This document shows, piece after piece, positions 49,605 through 64,000 of a stretch of 64,000 nucleotides of DNA (positions are counted from its first letter, which is position 1; each line of letters begins with the position of its first letter). The stretch spans positions 992,001-1,056,000 of the forward strand of contig JAEHOE010000016.1 in NCBI GenBank assembly GCA_016858145.1. The letters run 5' to 3'. The position numbers were made by a program, and so were the translations under genes. This stretch comes from Edaphochlamys debaryana. Its lineage: Eukaryota > Chlorophyta > Chlorophyceae > Chlamydomonadales. The notes under the pieces are model-generated. The model was given only the letters and a program-made list of their open reading frames with translations, was not told the DNA's origin and did no database searches.

Positions 49605-50472
49605 GCGGGGCCCAGGCGGGCCCCAAGCGAGGGCCCAAGCGGTTGGGCGGTTGTCGGCTGGGCGGCTGGCGCGCGCGCGCCGCGGGAGGCGTGGGTTTTG
49701 GAGCCAGGTGTGGCATGGAGCCGGGTGTGGCATGGGGGGGGAGGCTGCAGCGGGGGCTCGGCATGGCGCTGCGGTGCACTGCGTGGCGGCGTGGCGTCGG
49801 GTGCGTTGGGTCAGGCCGGCAGAGGGATCAGGGGCACCGACGGGATCAGCGGGACGGCTTTGAGAATGGGCTTGCCTTTGACGGCCGGGCGCCGTCCGTG
49901 ACTGGGTGTGCCGCTCGTTGGCAGAAGCGGGGACAGGCGAGCAGCATGTGACGCTTCTGGACGTGTGTTGTGGCTGGGCCGGATGAGGCAGCGGCGGAGG
50001 CTGGTTCGGGAAGAGATGGCACGGGGCGGTGTCACGTACGCGGCTATGCGCGCTCGCGTAGCAGCGGCAATTTTGAGCAGGGTTCCCGATTTTGAATGCG
50101 GGGTCGCGTGGGTGTCGAAGTCGTTTCCGTGGCCGGCTGGTTCGTTTGTCACCACTAGTGTGGAACTCAGCGACTCCTGCCTCCAGGCTCCAGGAGGGCC
50201 ACAGTCTACACGAGGCCCAAGCAGGCCCAAGGCCTCCTAGGAGAGGACAGGACAGGGTTCAGTGCTTGCAGGGACCGACGGGCCGTGCAGCTTAGTCAGG
50301 ATGAGGATGGGGGGGATGCAGCAAGGAAGAGGACAGAGAGGGTAACATGAGCACTCCCACTCCCACGTCTCCCGGCAGCCAAGTTTCATGCAGCGCTTTC
50401 AACTGTTGCCCCTGACTGGGGGCCTGGACCCCGGAGCCGTGGTGCCACTGCGCTGCATTGCGCTTTGGACCA

Positions 50473-50600
50473 CCGGCCCGCGCCCTGCAGACCCCGCCAA
50501 CAGCGCCGAGCGCTGCGGCCCCGCCAGCCCTACCCAGTTGCCCACACCTTGCCGCGCGGACAAGGGCGCGGAGCCCCACAGCCAGCGCAGGCAAGCATCA
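50473..50600 (+). repeat. Dispersed repeat, copy 2
   Basis: Partner of 45561-45676 in the same orientation, with extra bases in the middle. Identity looks clear over several blocks of 10-18 bases. Confidence 0.75.
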
Positions 50601-52634
50601 TGTGTTCCGGCTGACGCACCGCCTTGCTGGGGGGGCCTTCCTGGCCAAGAGAATGCGTGAAGATGACGAGGCGCTTACCTTTGCAGGGGGGCCAGCCCCT
50701 CCTGCACCTCGCGTTGCGGCAGCGGCTACATCGACGCGTTCAGCTGAATCCCCCGTCATCGTCCGGACTACGCTGCACGGCCCCTGCGAGCACAAAAACC
50801 TCCTGCACCAGGCAAAATGCCGCCCGCACGACTGGTACCGAAGGCATGGCAGCTTGGCACGATAGCGCTGCGTCCCTTACAATTGCAGCCAGTTCGGTCC
50901 GGCCAGGCGCAGCAGCACCACCACCACCACCAGTACAATGCATGTCCACTACCGGTACCGCCAAGGACCGACCTTCTCACGAGCACACAAACCCGGTTAG
51001 GAGCCACCACAGACCAGTCCTCCGGACGTCCCATCACAAACACCGGCCGGCGCTCGGGGTCCCGCACACCCCCGCCGCTTCACGCCCTGCTCCGAACACG
51101 GTTGGTTGAATTCTTTATCCCTATCAGGAGCCACAACCGCATCTCCAGTCGGAGGGCCGCGGTCACACTACCCCCAGGCCAGCCGACCCTTGCGCCCGCA
51201 GGCCGGGAGGGACAGGCGCCACCGGCACTTCGCTCTGCATAATCGCCAACCCCCACCCCCACACCCACGGGCCCCACCCCCAAACCCCACCGCCGCTGCC
51301 ACTCCCGCCCAACAGCGGCCCGCTCCTCCCGGATCGCGGCCCTTCAAACCCCCTTCGCTTCCTGACCCCCCAGGCTCAAGCCCGGCCTTCTGTCCTGGAC
51401 TGCCCGCCGTGTCAGCATCTCCTGCCCCTACAACGAACGGCCCGCTTGTCAAGCGGCATCCGCAGAGGGCTCTTCCCGAAACTCTAAAAGGCCTTGCCTT
51501 GCCTCCGCCTCAAGCCTGCAATCAACTCCGACTCCCTCGCACAAGACTGAGCCGAAACGTTCACCGTGAAACAAGACAGCAGACTGGTCGGCACGCCGCA
51601 CCGCAACCGCCTACTACGATAGAAGGCGCGAAAGGCGCTGCTGAGAGCTCTCAACTACGAAAGCCTTACTCCCGCTCCTGCCTCCGCCTCCCCTCGGCAC
51701 TGCTTTAGACTCCAGACCCGACCAGGCCACTCCGCTCCACCCCCGGTCTAACGCCGCGTATCCTCCTTCCCTCCCGCCGCGTCACTCCCATCAACACACA
51801 AACACAAGCTCGAGGGCTCTCCACAGACGGTGCTGACCGCCTGCTACCGCCTTCGCACGCGACGGGCAAGCAGGCCGCTCACGACGAGACCGCGGCGCCC
51901 GAGCTGTGCGCAGCCTCCTCGGCGCCCCGCCTCGCGCCCCGACTCTAGGACAGAGCGCAACTGCCGGCCTCCTGCGGGTAGCGCAAGTCTCACGCAGCGA
52001 GCAGCCTCGCTTGCATGGACCCCGCTTGCTGGCACCTGCTCCCGCCTCCGCCTGCGCCTGCGCCGGGAGCCGGCGCCGCACTTCTTTGGCGTTGGTCCTC
52101 CTCCGCAGCGCCAGCCGCCGGACCGGCAAGCCGACACCGCTTGCGTCTCCTCCTCTTCATCCTCCTCGCCCCGTCCTCGTCATCACGCCGCCCCGCCCGT
52201 TCCTCGGACCGCCGGCTCGGGCGCAGGCCCGCAGGCCGCTGGCTGACGTCAGGCCATCGGCGCGCGTCAAACCAGCGGCTTGCGCCGCCTCCTCCCCCGC
52301 CTGCTCCTCCACAGTCCCTGCCGGAGGCTGCCCCGCGAGTGCCGTACGCCGGTCCGCCCACGGCCGCCGGCTGACAGGCTCCCACAGCGGGCCGCTATGC
52401 TATAGCCGCCACCGCCACCGCCACCCTGGTCGACTGGAGCTCGGCAGGCATCCAGCCATTGGCCAGGTTGACTGCAGCTCGGCTGGCTTCCAGCTAGTGG
52501 CACGTCCCGCCGCCGCCGCCCCGCCGCCGCTGACCGATCAGCGGGCCGGAGGGCGGCTGGCCAGCGGCAAGCCGCCGCCTTCCTCCACCTCCGCCGGCTC
52601 ACACGCAGCCCGGCAGGCGGTCGCCCTCCGCACC

Positions 52635-52697
52635 CTCCTCCTCCCCCTCCACCACACGAGTAGGCTCCTCCTCCTCCCCCTCCACCACACGAGTAGG
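52635..52697. repeat. Tandem repeat in the kinase 3' flank
   Basis: Two adjacent units of 30 and 33 bases, each ending ccctccaccacacgagtagg, followed by further (ctc)n. They lie about 60 bases past the kinase stop codon, probably in its 3' UTR. Confidence 0.9.
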
Positions 52698-52752
52698 CTC
52701 CTCCTCCTCCTGCTGCACCTCCTCCTGCACCTCCTCCTCCTACGCTGGCTCC

Positions 52753-55917
<3,165 letters not shown>

Positions 55918-57726
55918 GTCTGTAAGCTCCTATCTAAACGAGTGCACTTGAACTCTGGGCCCTAGCAGGGCATTTGTGCTGCTCCCTGGAAGCCCAAGCG
56001 CGTGGACAAGTTTCTGCAAGCGAGCTTGCTCAAGCGGGTCGGCCTACGTGGATAGGTATCAATTGTTTGGGGAGCCGCTAAACAGTGGTCTGGCAGGCGA
56101 GCGTGCGGCTGGCTGCATGGGTCGCCGGCTCTCAGGCAGTACGGGCACGAGGGATTACACGGCCGTTCCAGGCCTCGCCCCCTAGCCCACGGCGCGCGTT
56201 GACCGGTGCCCTGCGCTGCACCCCCGGCATGTGGGCCGTCTCCCATGCACGCCTGCCAGGAGGTGGAGCAATGGAGCCCTTGTGAGTCTCCGGGGGGGGG
56301 GTTGATGGGTGCACAGGGCGCGTGGCGGGGGGTCATGGCTCTGGGGCCACATGACGACGACGCACGAGTAGGGCGGCAAGGTTGGAGCCATCGTCCAGGC
56401 ACGGAGCAAACCGCGTGAGGGGAGGGCTGTGCAGAGGTGAGGCTTGAGGTGAGATGGCTACCCGCGTCGCGGCCGCACACGGTCCCCAACCCTCAGCGCT
56501 CACATTGGGAAGTCCAATCGTCCGAGGTGGGCTTCAGCGGCTGCACGGGGGCTCGAGAAGACAATTGCGAGGGCGGCACCCGGGCTTGAAGGGCCTTTGG
56601 GGGTATTGCACACGCCAGGCCCTTCCCTGACCCCCTCCAGAGCACAGAGCCCACTCCGGTCTCATCTCCTCACCACCCACGCCGGCGCCGCACCGCTTCC
56701 GTCCCAGCACGCAGACCGCCTGCACGGTATTCCCCCACAAGTCCCCCCACAAGTTCATGTCTTCTATCCCCCCACAAGGAGCATGCCCCCAGACACCTGA
56801 AAAGTAAACACGTCAAACCCAACTCCTCCTGCGTCCACTGCACTGAGGCGTGGCTGAGCCACGTCAGGAAACGCGAGGGCCTGTCTGCCGACGAGGCCCC
56901 AGCTGGTAACGGGGTGGCGCTGTCCGCACGGCAAGGGCAAACGGCCACTTGCCTTGCTGGCACCGTACCTGCTCTCTGCCGTGGCCCATACAACTGTTCA
57001 GAAACCCGGACACGCAAAAGTATACCCGCGGCACCAGTTCGGCTCTCGAGGCCGCACCCCACAACGCACCATGCGAGGATGGGTCCGGCACAGGACTGCC
57101 CGGGGGCTCTCTTGACGCCAAGAGATGCAGCGACTCACACTCCACCCATGAACACGTCAAGCATAACCCGGCGCGCTCTAGACACAGACATGTGGCGCGC
57201 CCTCACCTGGGCCGTAAACGAGGGCTGGGCCCCCCACACCAACACAGAAAACACAGGCGTGACGCCAGTTCGCCAGTTGCAGTGCTCGCCCCCTTCAGGC
57301 CCCTGCGTTCGGCCCGCGCAGCGCCTTTTCACACCTTCCGCCGCCGATGCCGCCACGGATTCCCCCGCACGCGTCCGCGCTGGACAGCGCAGCTGCCGTG
57401 CGCCCGCCGCCCACCTGCTGTATGCCCCCGGCCTGCCGCCCCCCGCTCCGCTGCCGCCACGAATCCCCCCGCCCACCGCCCTTTCCTGCACCTTCTCCTG
57501 CTGCATAGCACACCCCATGCCGGCCCTCCGCTCCGCCGCCGCTCTCCCCCACCCCGCCTCCGGCAGGCGGTCACCAGGCGGCGACGGACGTTTGGGGGTG
57601 CGGGCCCCCCAAGCGCCCCCGCAACGCCCACACGGTTCGCTTCGCTCCGTCGTCACCGTTTGCCCCCGTTCGCCCCCCGGCCCCTGATCGAAGCCCGGTG
57701 GCGGCTGGCGCCGTGAGGGAGGCCGC
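55918..57726. other. Intergenic region between kinase promoter and sulfate transporter 3' end
   Basis: About 1.8 kb. The part near 55918 should contain the kinase promoter and the part near 57726 the 3' UTR of the sulfate transporter. No coding region was recognised. Around 57,300-57,700 the sequence is CCGCC-rich and shows open frames in several phases, which I read as compositional. Confidence 0.4.
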
Positions 57727-60700
57727 TCAGTCGCCGCCGCTGCTCGAGGGCGGTCCGTCCGGCCCCGCCAGCGCCGCGGGCTCCACCACCATACCCCGCT
57801 CCGCCAGCTGCCGGGAGCAGAATTGCACTGGGGGGGGGGGGGGATGTGAGGGGAAGGGGAGGTTGGTTGGTGTCAATGCGGGGTCCGCGGGGAAGGGGAT
57901 GAACCGGAGGTTCGGTGGGAGGTACGGGGGGCGTGGGAAAGGGGGGTGTATTGGGTGCGCTGCGGTTTGGCAGGAGGAGGGGTGTTCTCATTCTCCCTCC
58001 CACCCCGCGCGCGGGCCAGTCGTCCCCGCTACAGCACCCCGCCCCACACCCCACGTGACTCCTCCGCCTCTCCATGCTCCTTCCTCCTCCTCCTCCTCCT
58101 CCCCACCATCATTACTGTACCCATGTCGTACACGCTGACTCACCCGCGTCGTACACGGTGACGAAGATGTTATCGCGGCCGATCATGTCCGGCACGCCGG
58201 CCGTCTCCAGCGCCTTGATCACCTTGACCGAGGGGTTGCACAGCACCAGCTGCGTGCCCGTGCCCGCAAAGTGCTCGATCCAGCCCTGGGGACGGGTGGG
58301 AGAGGGGCCGGGAGACGGTCAGGAAGTGCTGAGCAAAGCGAGCAGACGGTACCAATCCAATTCTGGCAACAGAGGAGTGAAGAGAGGGCGCGTGTGATTC
58401 AGCGTGGTGGAGTCTGCCCGCCTCTCCGCGCCCGTGCCCGCGCCCTCGCCCGTCCTGCCCCCACCTCCAGTGCGTGAATGCCGGTGGCGTCAATGTGGGT
58501 GACCGGGGACATGTCGATGATGGCGTACTCGAGCTTGACACCGCCTGGGGGGGGAGGGGGCGGAGGGGGGTGTCAGCGCGGGTTTGGGTTTGGGCACGCA
58601 CGCCCCACGCAGTCGACACCTTCTCCCGGCGCCGCTGGTAGGAGAAGCCTCGGTGAGGAAGCCCTTGCCGCCCCCAACTATCGATCCGCCCCCGCCCAGG
58701 CCCCGACTCCCCCCACTCGCCCTTGTCGGCGCTGAAGCTGCGGTACTTGGCCTCATAGGCCCGCAGCCGGTCCTGAGGCGAAAGGGGGTGGGGGGGAGGA
58801 TTGAAGGGTATGGAGCCCCAGATGGCACCAGATAGACCAGCCTTCCCACCCCTCCCATTCCCTCCCGCCTCTCCCCTTTGCCCCTTCCCCTCCCCTTCCC
58901 GCCTTCCTCCCTCCACCTCCGCCCCACCTTGATCCACTGCACGTTGGCGAAGTAGATGGGGGCGTCAATGCGCACCGCCATCACGCCGGGCAGCATCTGG
59001 AGGGGAGGGAAGGGTGGAAACGGGGGAGGCATGTGGGCGCTATATTAAGCTTCTGGCCTGAAGAGAGGCATGTGGGGTGGAGGGTTCACACAGTGGCAGG
59101 TGTCTCTCGTGCGCATTCCCCCCTCCCCTGCAGAACAGACAAATCTCTCCAGTCGCGCCCCCCGCAAGCCCTGGCTCCCTCCGTTCGCTCTCCAATCCGT
59201 CCGAACATCATCCCCAAGGCCCCTTCCCCCACTCCACACTCACCTGTGCGTTGGGGTACTGCTTGACGTTGCGGTACACCCCGCTGCCCGGGATGCGACC
59301 GAGCAGGGCGGTGTGGGGGAAGGCGGACTCGTAGATGACTAATGGGGGGGGCGTTGGGGGGGGGGGGTGGGAGTGGGGTGTCAAGGCGCGGGTAAAGGGG
59401 GTGGGGTTGGCTTTGGGATATGGCCCATGATGTGGTGGGAGCCCCGAAGCTCCGCGCTCGTGGCTGCGGGCCCCCGCACTTTGCAGCCGCAATTCATGTC
59501 CCCTCATGCTCCAGGCCGTTGCTATACCATGACACGGCTCCCAAACCTTGCTCACCGATCAGCATGGCGAGACCGATGGCAATGCCCAGACCGATCTCAA
59601 TGCTATGGGGGGAGGAGGGGGGGAAGGGAGAGGCCCAGGCAGGGGGCCGTCAGCGGAGGGCGTTAGGGCAGGAAGCCAGCCTTCCCAAACCACCTGGACC
59701 ACACGCTGCAGATCAACTTACCCCTTTCCCCCTCCCCCCTACCCCTATCCCCCCTCCCCATTTCCCCCTCCCCCCCTCCCCCTATCCCCCCTCCCCATTT
59801 CCCCCTTCCCCTCTCCCCCCTCCCCCTCTCCCTCTCCCCCTCCCCCCCCCACCTGATGAACAGGGTGCCCAGGAAGGAGGCCATCCACACCAGGAAGTCC
59901 AGCTTGTTGACCTGACAGGGGGGGGAAGGGGGGCAGATTGCGTCGGGGGATGCGGGTGCAAGGTCAGCCCGCAGTCGAGGCACACGGCACGGCGGAGCCA
60001 GAAAGAAGGCGGGGTTGCCGTAGCAGTTCAACCGCCAATCCCAACCGCCCACCCTAACTACTGACCCGGAACAGATAGATGGCTTGTTCGTACTCGAGAA
60101 GTCCCGTGACGGAGGCGCACACGATGGCGCCCAGCGTGTTGTACGGCAGTTTCTCGAACACCGGCGTCAGGAAGAGCAGTACGAAACCAACCACCCAGGC
60201 GGTTACGAAACCGGCCAGGCCGGTCTTGGCACCTGCGAGGGGGAGGGGGCGTGGGATGAGGGGCACGGGTCGGGCAATGCCGACTTTCCGCAACGCTTCC
60301 GCTTCCCCTGTCCTGAAGCCCTCCCCCCGTCCGCCCCACCCCCACCCGACTCGTTGTTGACTGCCGAGCGCGAGAACGAGCCGGTGGTGGTGTAGCAGTG
60401 GAAGGCGGCTCCGGCGAAGTTGGCCAGGCCCAGGCCTATGATCTCCTGGTTGGGAACCAGCTCGTACCTGACAGGGGGGGAGAGGGGGGGAGGGAGGGGA
60501 GGGGGGGAGCAGAGCGGGAGGGGGCAGGACGGGGGCAGCGAGAGCGGCTTAACAGGTGCTAATGGGAAGGTCCAACTGGGGGCTACGCGGACGGCCAAGG
60601 CAGGCTGGTGGAGGCGTTGACGGTCGGTGCCGGCTGCCGCACCTGGCCCCTCCCCCCCCGCCCCCCTCACTTGTTCTTGGTGGCCAGGGCCCGGGCGATG

Positions 60701-63700
60701 GAGGTGCTCTCCAGCAGGTCCACCACCATGACCACGATCGCGATGGGGATGAGATCCACGAAGTCGGGCATGGGGGCCCACCACCCGACCTGACAGGGGG
60801 GGGAGAGGGGGAGGGGAGGAGAGGGGGAGTGGGGGCGAGGGTATTAGGGGGGGCGAGTCTTCAGCAGGCTGGCGCAAGGGATAGGGCGAGCGCTGCAGAC
60901 AGGCTACAGACACACCATCACATCACAGCAGCGCCAAAGCACGCACGCACGCATTGTACGACTGCATATCGTGACGGCAGCGTGCACCCACCGTGGGGGT
61001 GGGCAGTCCGGCGGGGATGGAGCCAATGACCTTGATGCCCTGGGGGGGGGGGCACAGCAGGGCGGGGTAGGGGAGGCACAGGAAGGGGATTCAAGGACTG
61101 CCGGCGGGAGCTGGGCGGCGGAGCAGGGTCCAGGGCCCACGCAGAAGACGAGTAGCAGCCAAGCTAAGAAGGGTCCAGGCACAGCGATAAGATGACCATC
61201 CAGATCAATTGCTGCACGGCGCTTGGCTTCAAATCCTGATCAATTTGAGGGCCAACTGCACCCCACCAGCGCACAGGCACCCACAGGCCAAAACCCAACC
61301 CTCCCAACCCCCAGCCCCGGCCATACATCCCCTCCCACACCAGCGAGCCGTACAGCTGTACATCTGTACGGAAATCCTCCCCAACCGTGCCGTACAGCAG
61401 TACGCACCATCTTGTCCACGTGGCCGATGTACACGGCGCAGAGCGCGATGATGCACACCGAGATGGGCCCCAGCGGCCGGAGCCAGCGGAACCGTACGGA
61501 GCGCTTGCCGATCTCCTTCATGGTGACCAGGAGGACCAGGAAGGTGGATCCCATGATGAACTCCTGTCAGGGGGGGAGGGGGGGGGATTTCCTGACAAAC
61601 TGGCGATCGGAAGGAGAGCAGGAGCGGCAGCCAGGGGGGCGGGGGGTGACGAACATAGATTCTGGGGAGGAACGCGGGAGGCATTAGGAAATGCGAGGGA
61701 TTGCGAGCTCCCATCACCACCTGCCACTTGCGGTGGGGCCCCCGTCAAACCCCCTTCACCACCACCCCCTCCTCCACCCCCACGCTCCACATTCGCCCAC
61801 CTGCCCCCTGACGCACCACGCTGCAAAGGCATCTCCACGGCGTATCGCTCTCCCCTGCGCAACCTGTCAACCCTTCCCTTCCCTCCACGCCCCTCTCCCT
61901 CCAACCCCCCCTCTCCACCCCTTTCTTCCCCCCCCCCCGACCTGCCACTTGAGGCTGGGCCCTCGCTCCCCACCCACGCCGCTCCCTCTTGCTTCGTCTT
62001 CCCTCAGGGAGGCTGGGCCCCCTGTCAAACCCCCTTCCCGCTTCCCTCCTCGTGCCCCCCTCCCCCCCCACCTGCCACTTGAGGTTGGGCATGTACTTGA
62101 TGTAGTTGGCCACCTGGTCGTTCAGGCGCTCGGTGCGGGGCACGGAGAAGCCCAGGATGTACTTCAGCTGGGGGGGGGAGGGGGGAGGGAGGGGGGAGGG
62201 GAAGGGGGGAGGGGGGTGACAGTCGGACGGGTTGGAGGGCGGCGGGCCAGAGGAAGCGGCGGCTGGGGGGTAACCGTGCACTAGCCCGGCAAGGAGAGCA
62301 GGAGAAAGCAGGAACGGTCGCAACCACGCGTCCCATGTCCGGCTGACCGTGATTAGCAGGGTCAGGGTGCAACAGAGGGTTGTAACCCCACCCTGCCTAT
62401 CCCGCGCGATCCCTCAACCCAGGAACTCGCTTTCTGCTCTTTTGGATTCGCTTGACTCTCAGATACCAACATAGCGGCAGTGCACGCCCCAAGGAACCGG
62501 GTGCGCGTGTCCGGCTGACTGGGAGTGCCCCCGCCCGAGATGCGCGCACCCCCCGAACGCAGGGGAAGAGAGGGGAGATGCAGGCGGAATCCGGGTGCGG
62601 CTGACTGGGAGTGCCCCCGCCCAAGACGAACGCACCCCCCCCCGAACGCACTCCCCCCCAACGCAACTCTCCCCCAAACGCAAACCCCCCCCCCCAACGC
62701 ACCGCACCCCCCCCCCCAACGCACCTGTGAGAGGCCGATGGTGATGGCGGCACCGGACGTGAAGCCGCCAATGACCTGGGGAGGGCGGGGCGGGGGAGGT
62801 GGGGGGGCGCGGGGTTAACGAATTGCACGGCGGGCTAGTGCCGTACCTCGTGCCGTACTCGCCAAGCTGCACTACGCCCCACGTGCTCCAGGACAGTGCC
62901 CCCTACCCCTCATGGTTCCAGCATTCCCACCACCAGTCGGCCCTTGCGCGAGTTCCATCCGCCACCCGCCACCCCGACGCCACGCGTCGCCAATACACAC
63001 ACGTTCCCCCCCCCCCCCTTTCCCCTCTCGAACCCCCCCCCCCCCGGCCCCACCGAGTGGCTCAGGAAGTTGGTCACGAAGCCCAGCTGGAACACGCCCA
63101 CAGAGGTGTACAGGATGGCCACCAGCAGGGAGAGCTGGGGTGGCGGGGGGGAAATGCGTGGAAACGAGGGGTAACGTGTGTGTATTGGGGAACGCGTGGG
63201 GCGTGTCCCACAGAGGTGTACAAGATAGCCACCAGCAGGGAGAGCTGCGGGGCCGGGGGGGAAAAGGGCGGGGGGAAACGCGGTTGTATTGGTGGACGTG
63301 TGGAGTACTTTCTACGGAGTGCACAGCAGGGAGGGCTAAAAGGGGAGAGTGGGGGCGGAGGGGAGGGGGGCGTGGGGGCAAATTGACGGCTCCCTAGAGT
63401 GAGGGTTACGATAGAAACAAGGCATACGGTAACAGGGCCGCCCAGGAGCAGGCTCCCCGCAGCCGGCTGACACGATGATGTTCAGTCAGTTGCCTGAGGT
63501 TCAGGCACGCACGCACCTGAATTGCCAGCTGGTTGTACTTGTTTTGGATGTCAACCTGTACGGCAGACGTACGGCGGAGACGTACGGCAGCAGCACGGTT
63601 TAACAGCGGTGCCGAGCTCTCGGTGCCTCCCCGCGTCTCCCCCTTCCAAATTCCAGCATTCCCTCGCACCCACGCCCGCTCGCTTGCAGCTGCGAGGCCC

Positions 63701-64000
63701 CCGCTCAACGATCCCTTGGGCCCGTCTAAGCCCCCTCCCGCCGGCATCCCCTGCCCCCCTCCCCCTGCACGCCACAGCCTCCCTCGAGTTCCCTCCTGCT
63801 GTCGAGCCCCGCCCAGGCCCGCCCCCCTTGCCCATTCCACACCCTCTCCCCTTGCCCATTCCACGCCCTCTCCCATTCTCCATTCCAGGCCCTTTCCCCT
63901 TCCGCCTTCCAGGGCCCCCCCTCCCGCTCCCCCCCCTCCCGCTCCCCCCCTCCCGCTGCCCCCCTCCCGCTGCCCCCCTCACCTGCGGCCCCGTGGGTGC
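57727..64000 (-). CDS. SULTR/SLC26-type sulfate transporter with STAS domain, 5' end outside window
   Basis: Plasma-membrane anion transporter; plant SULTRs are proton/sulfate symporters. The 5' part lies beyond the right edge. Eighteen exons in the window join in frame to 513 residues: 63983-64000, 63517-63555, 63054-63134, 62725-62775, 62072-62167, 61408-61563, 60992-61039, 60671-60789, 60346-60467, 60066-60232, 59853-59911, 59556-59602, 59244-59338, 58928-58996, 58721-58772, 58465-58544, 58144-58285, 57727-57827. Typical pieces are [79 protein letters not shown] and [16 protein letters not shown]. The STAS domain runs from [12 protein letters not shown] through [16 protein letters not shown] to the C-terminus. 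One intron (58545-58720) uses a GC donor. Two or more N-terminal helices are missing from view. Transported anion not proven; molybdate transport seems unlikely given the STAS domain. Confidence 0.95.
61714..62040 (-). repeat. Echoes of sulfate transporter exon donor end in its own intron
   Basis: The true exon end with donor (62063-62091, cacctgccacttgaggttgg) is echoed at 61930-61961 and 61714-61742. Another shared block (gggccccctgtcaaaccccc type) occurs at about 62015-62037 and 61736-61757. The intron 61564-62071 therefore looks built from decayed tandem copies. Confidence 0.85.
62512..62724 (-). repeat. Donor-site minisatellite in sulfate transporter intron
   Basis: On the minus strand the donor GTGCGTTGGGGG and variants of it (GTGCGTT or TTGCGTT plus a G-run) recur about five times in the first 100 bases of the intron. 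Further in, a longer unit containing ggctgactgggagtgccccc occurs twice (62512 and 62607). Confidence 0.85.
63207..63337 (-). repeat. Echo of sulfate transporter exon start upstream of the true acceptor
   Basis: The first about 40 bases of exon 63054-63134 and the acceptor are repeated 110 bases upstream (63207-63255), still encoding [13 protein letters not shown] and still preceded by a CAG acceptor. A weaker remnant (cacagcagggagggct) lies at 63321-63336. Confidence 0.9.

Larger units (their letters stand above)
49605..52752. other. Convergent intergenic region between SecE and the kinase
   Basis: About 3.1 kb between two facing stop codons. It contains a dispersed repeat copy (50473-50600), a tandem repeat next to the kinase stop, and long stretches of C-rich low-complexity sequence (51,000-52,700). 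The many frames here have codon patterns typical of GC-rich shadows, and no protein motif was recognised. Confidence 0.4.

Noticed and set aside
51000..52740. Several long Pro/Ala/Arg frames as coding genes
   Set aside because: Low-complexity C-rich DNA open in several phases at once, without motifs or sensible splice sites.
56914..57716. Two overlapping 255-residue plus-strand frames
   Set aside because: They overlap each other in different phases, are Pro/Arg/His-rich and match no family; composition explains them.

Overview
The window looks like nuclear DNA of a green alga (core Chlorophyta). It is GC-rich, its genes are broken by many short GT-AG introns, and the gene set fits a photosynthetic eukaryote: a plastid-type SecE, a SULTR-type sulfate transporter, a plant-type GC1 protein, a SnRK1/AMPK beta subunit and a TmcB-like giant PAS membrane protein. 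Species cannot be named. There is no rRNA, tRNA, CRISPR array or operon structure that I can see.

Layout: (1) 898-5043 minus, ABCG half-transporter; (2) 5434-7538 plus, SRPBCC/DUF220-like protein with an acidic tail; (3) 7539-11341, a gene-poor stretch with remnants of a non-LTR-like element; (4) 11342-30765 minus, a roughly 19 kb TmcB-like gene with a FixL-type PAS domain; (5) 31869-35731 plus, ATG18/WIPI; (6) 37903-40415 minus, GC1/GUCD1; (7) 41054-43680 plus, AMPK/SnRK1 beta subunit; (8) 46020-47808 minus, an unknown single-pass membrane protein with an acidic tail; (9) 48244-49604 plus, plastid SecE; (10) 52753-55917 minus, CAMK-type Ser/Thr kinase; (11) 57727 to beyond the right edge, minus, SULTR/SLC26 sulfate transporter with a STAS domain.

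For nine genes the exon joins were worked out base by base and keep the reading frame; only the TmcB-like gene was resolved piecewise. The first nine genes strictly alternate in strand, giving four divergent pairs with shared 5' regions and four convergent pairs with long gaps. Several products belong to energy and nutrient signalling (SnRK1 beta, ATG18, a CAMK kinase, a sulfate transporter), but nothing here shows that they are co-regulated.

The most unusual signal is in the introns from about 33 kb to the right edge. Many contain partial copies ('echoes') of their own flanking exon-intron junction, about 100-125 bp away, in ATG18, GC1, the kinase and the sulfate transporter. Many of the same introns begin with a G-run and end with a complementary C-run, so the intron could zip its own ends together. 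This looks like exon-junction tandem duplication followed by decay, a possible footprint of intron growth or gain.
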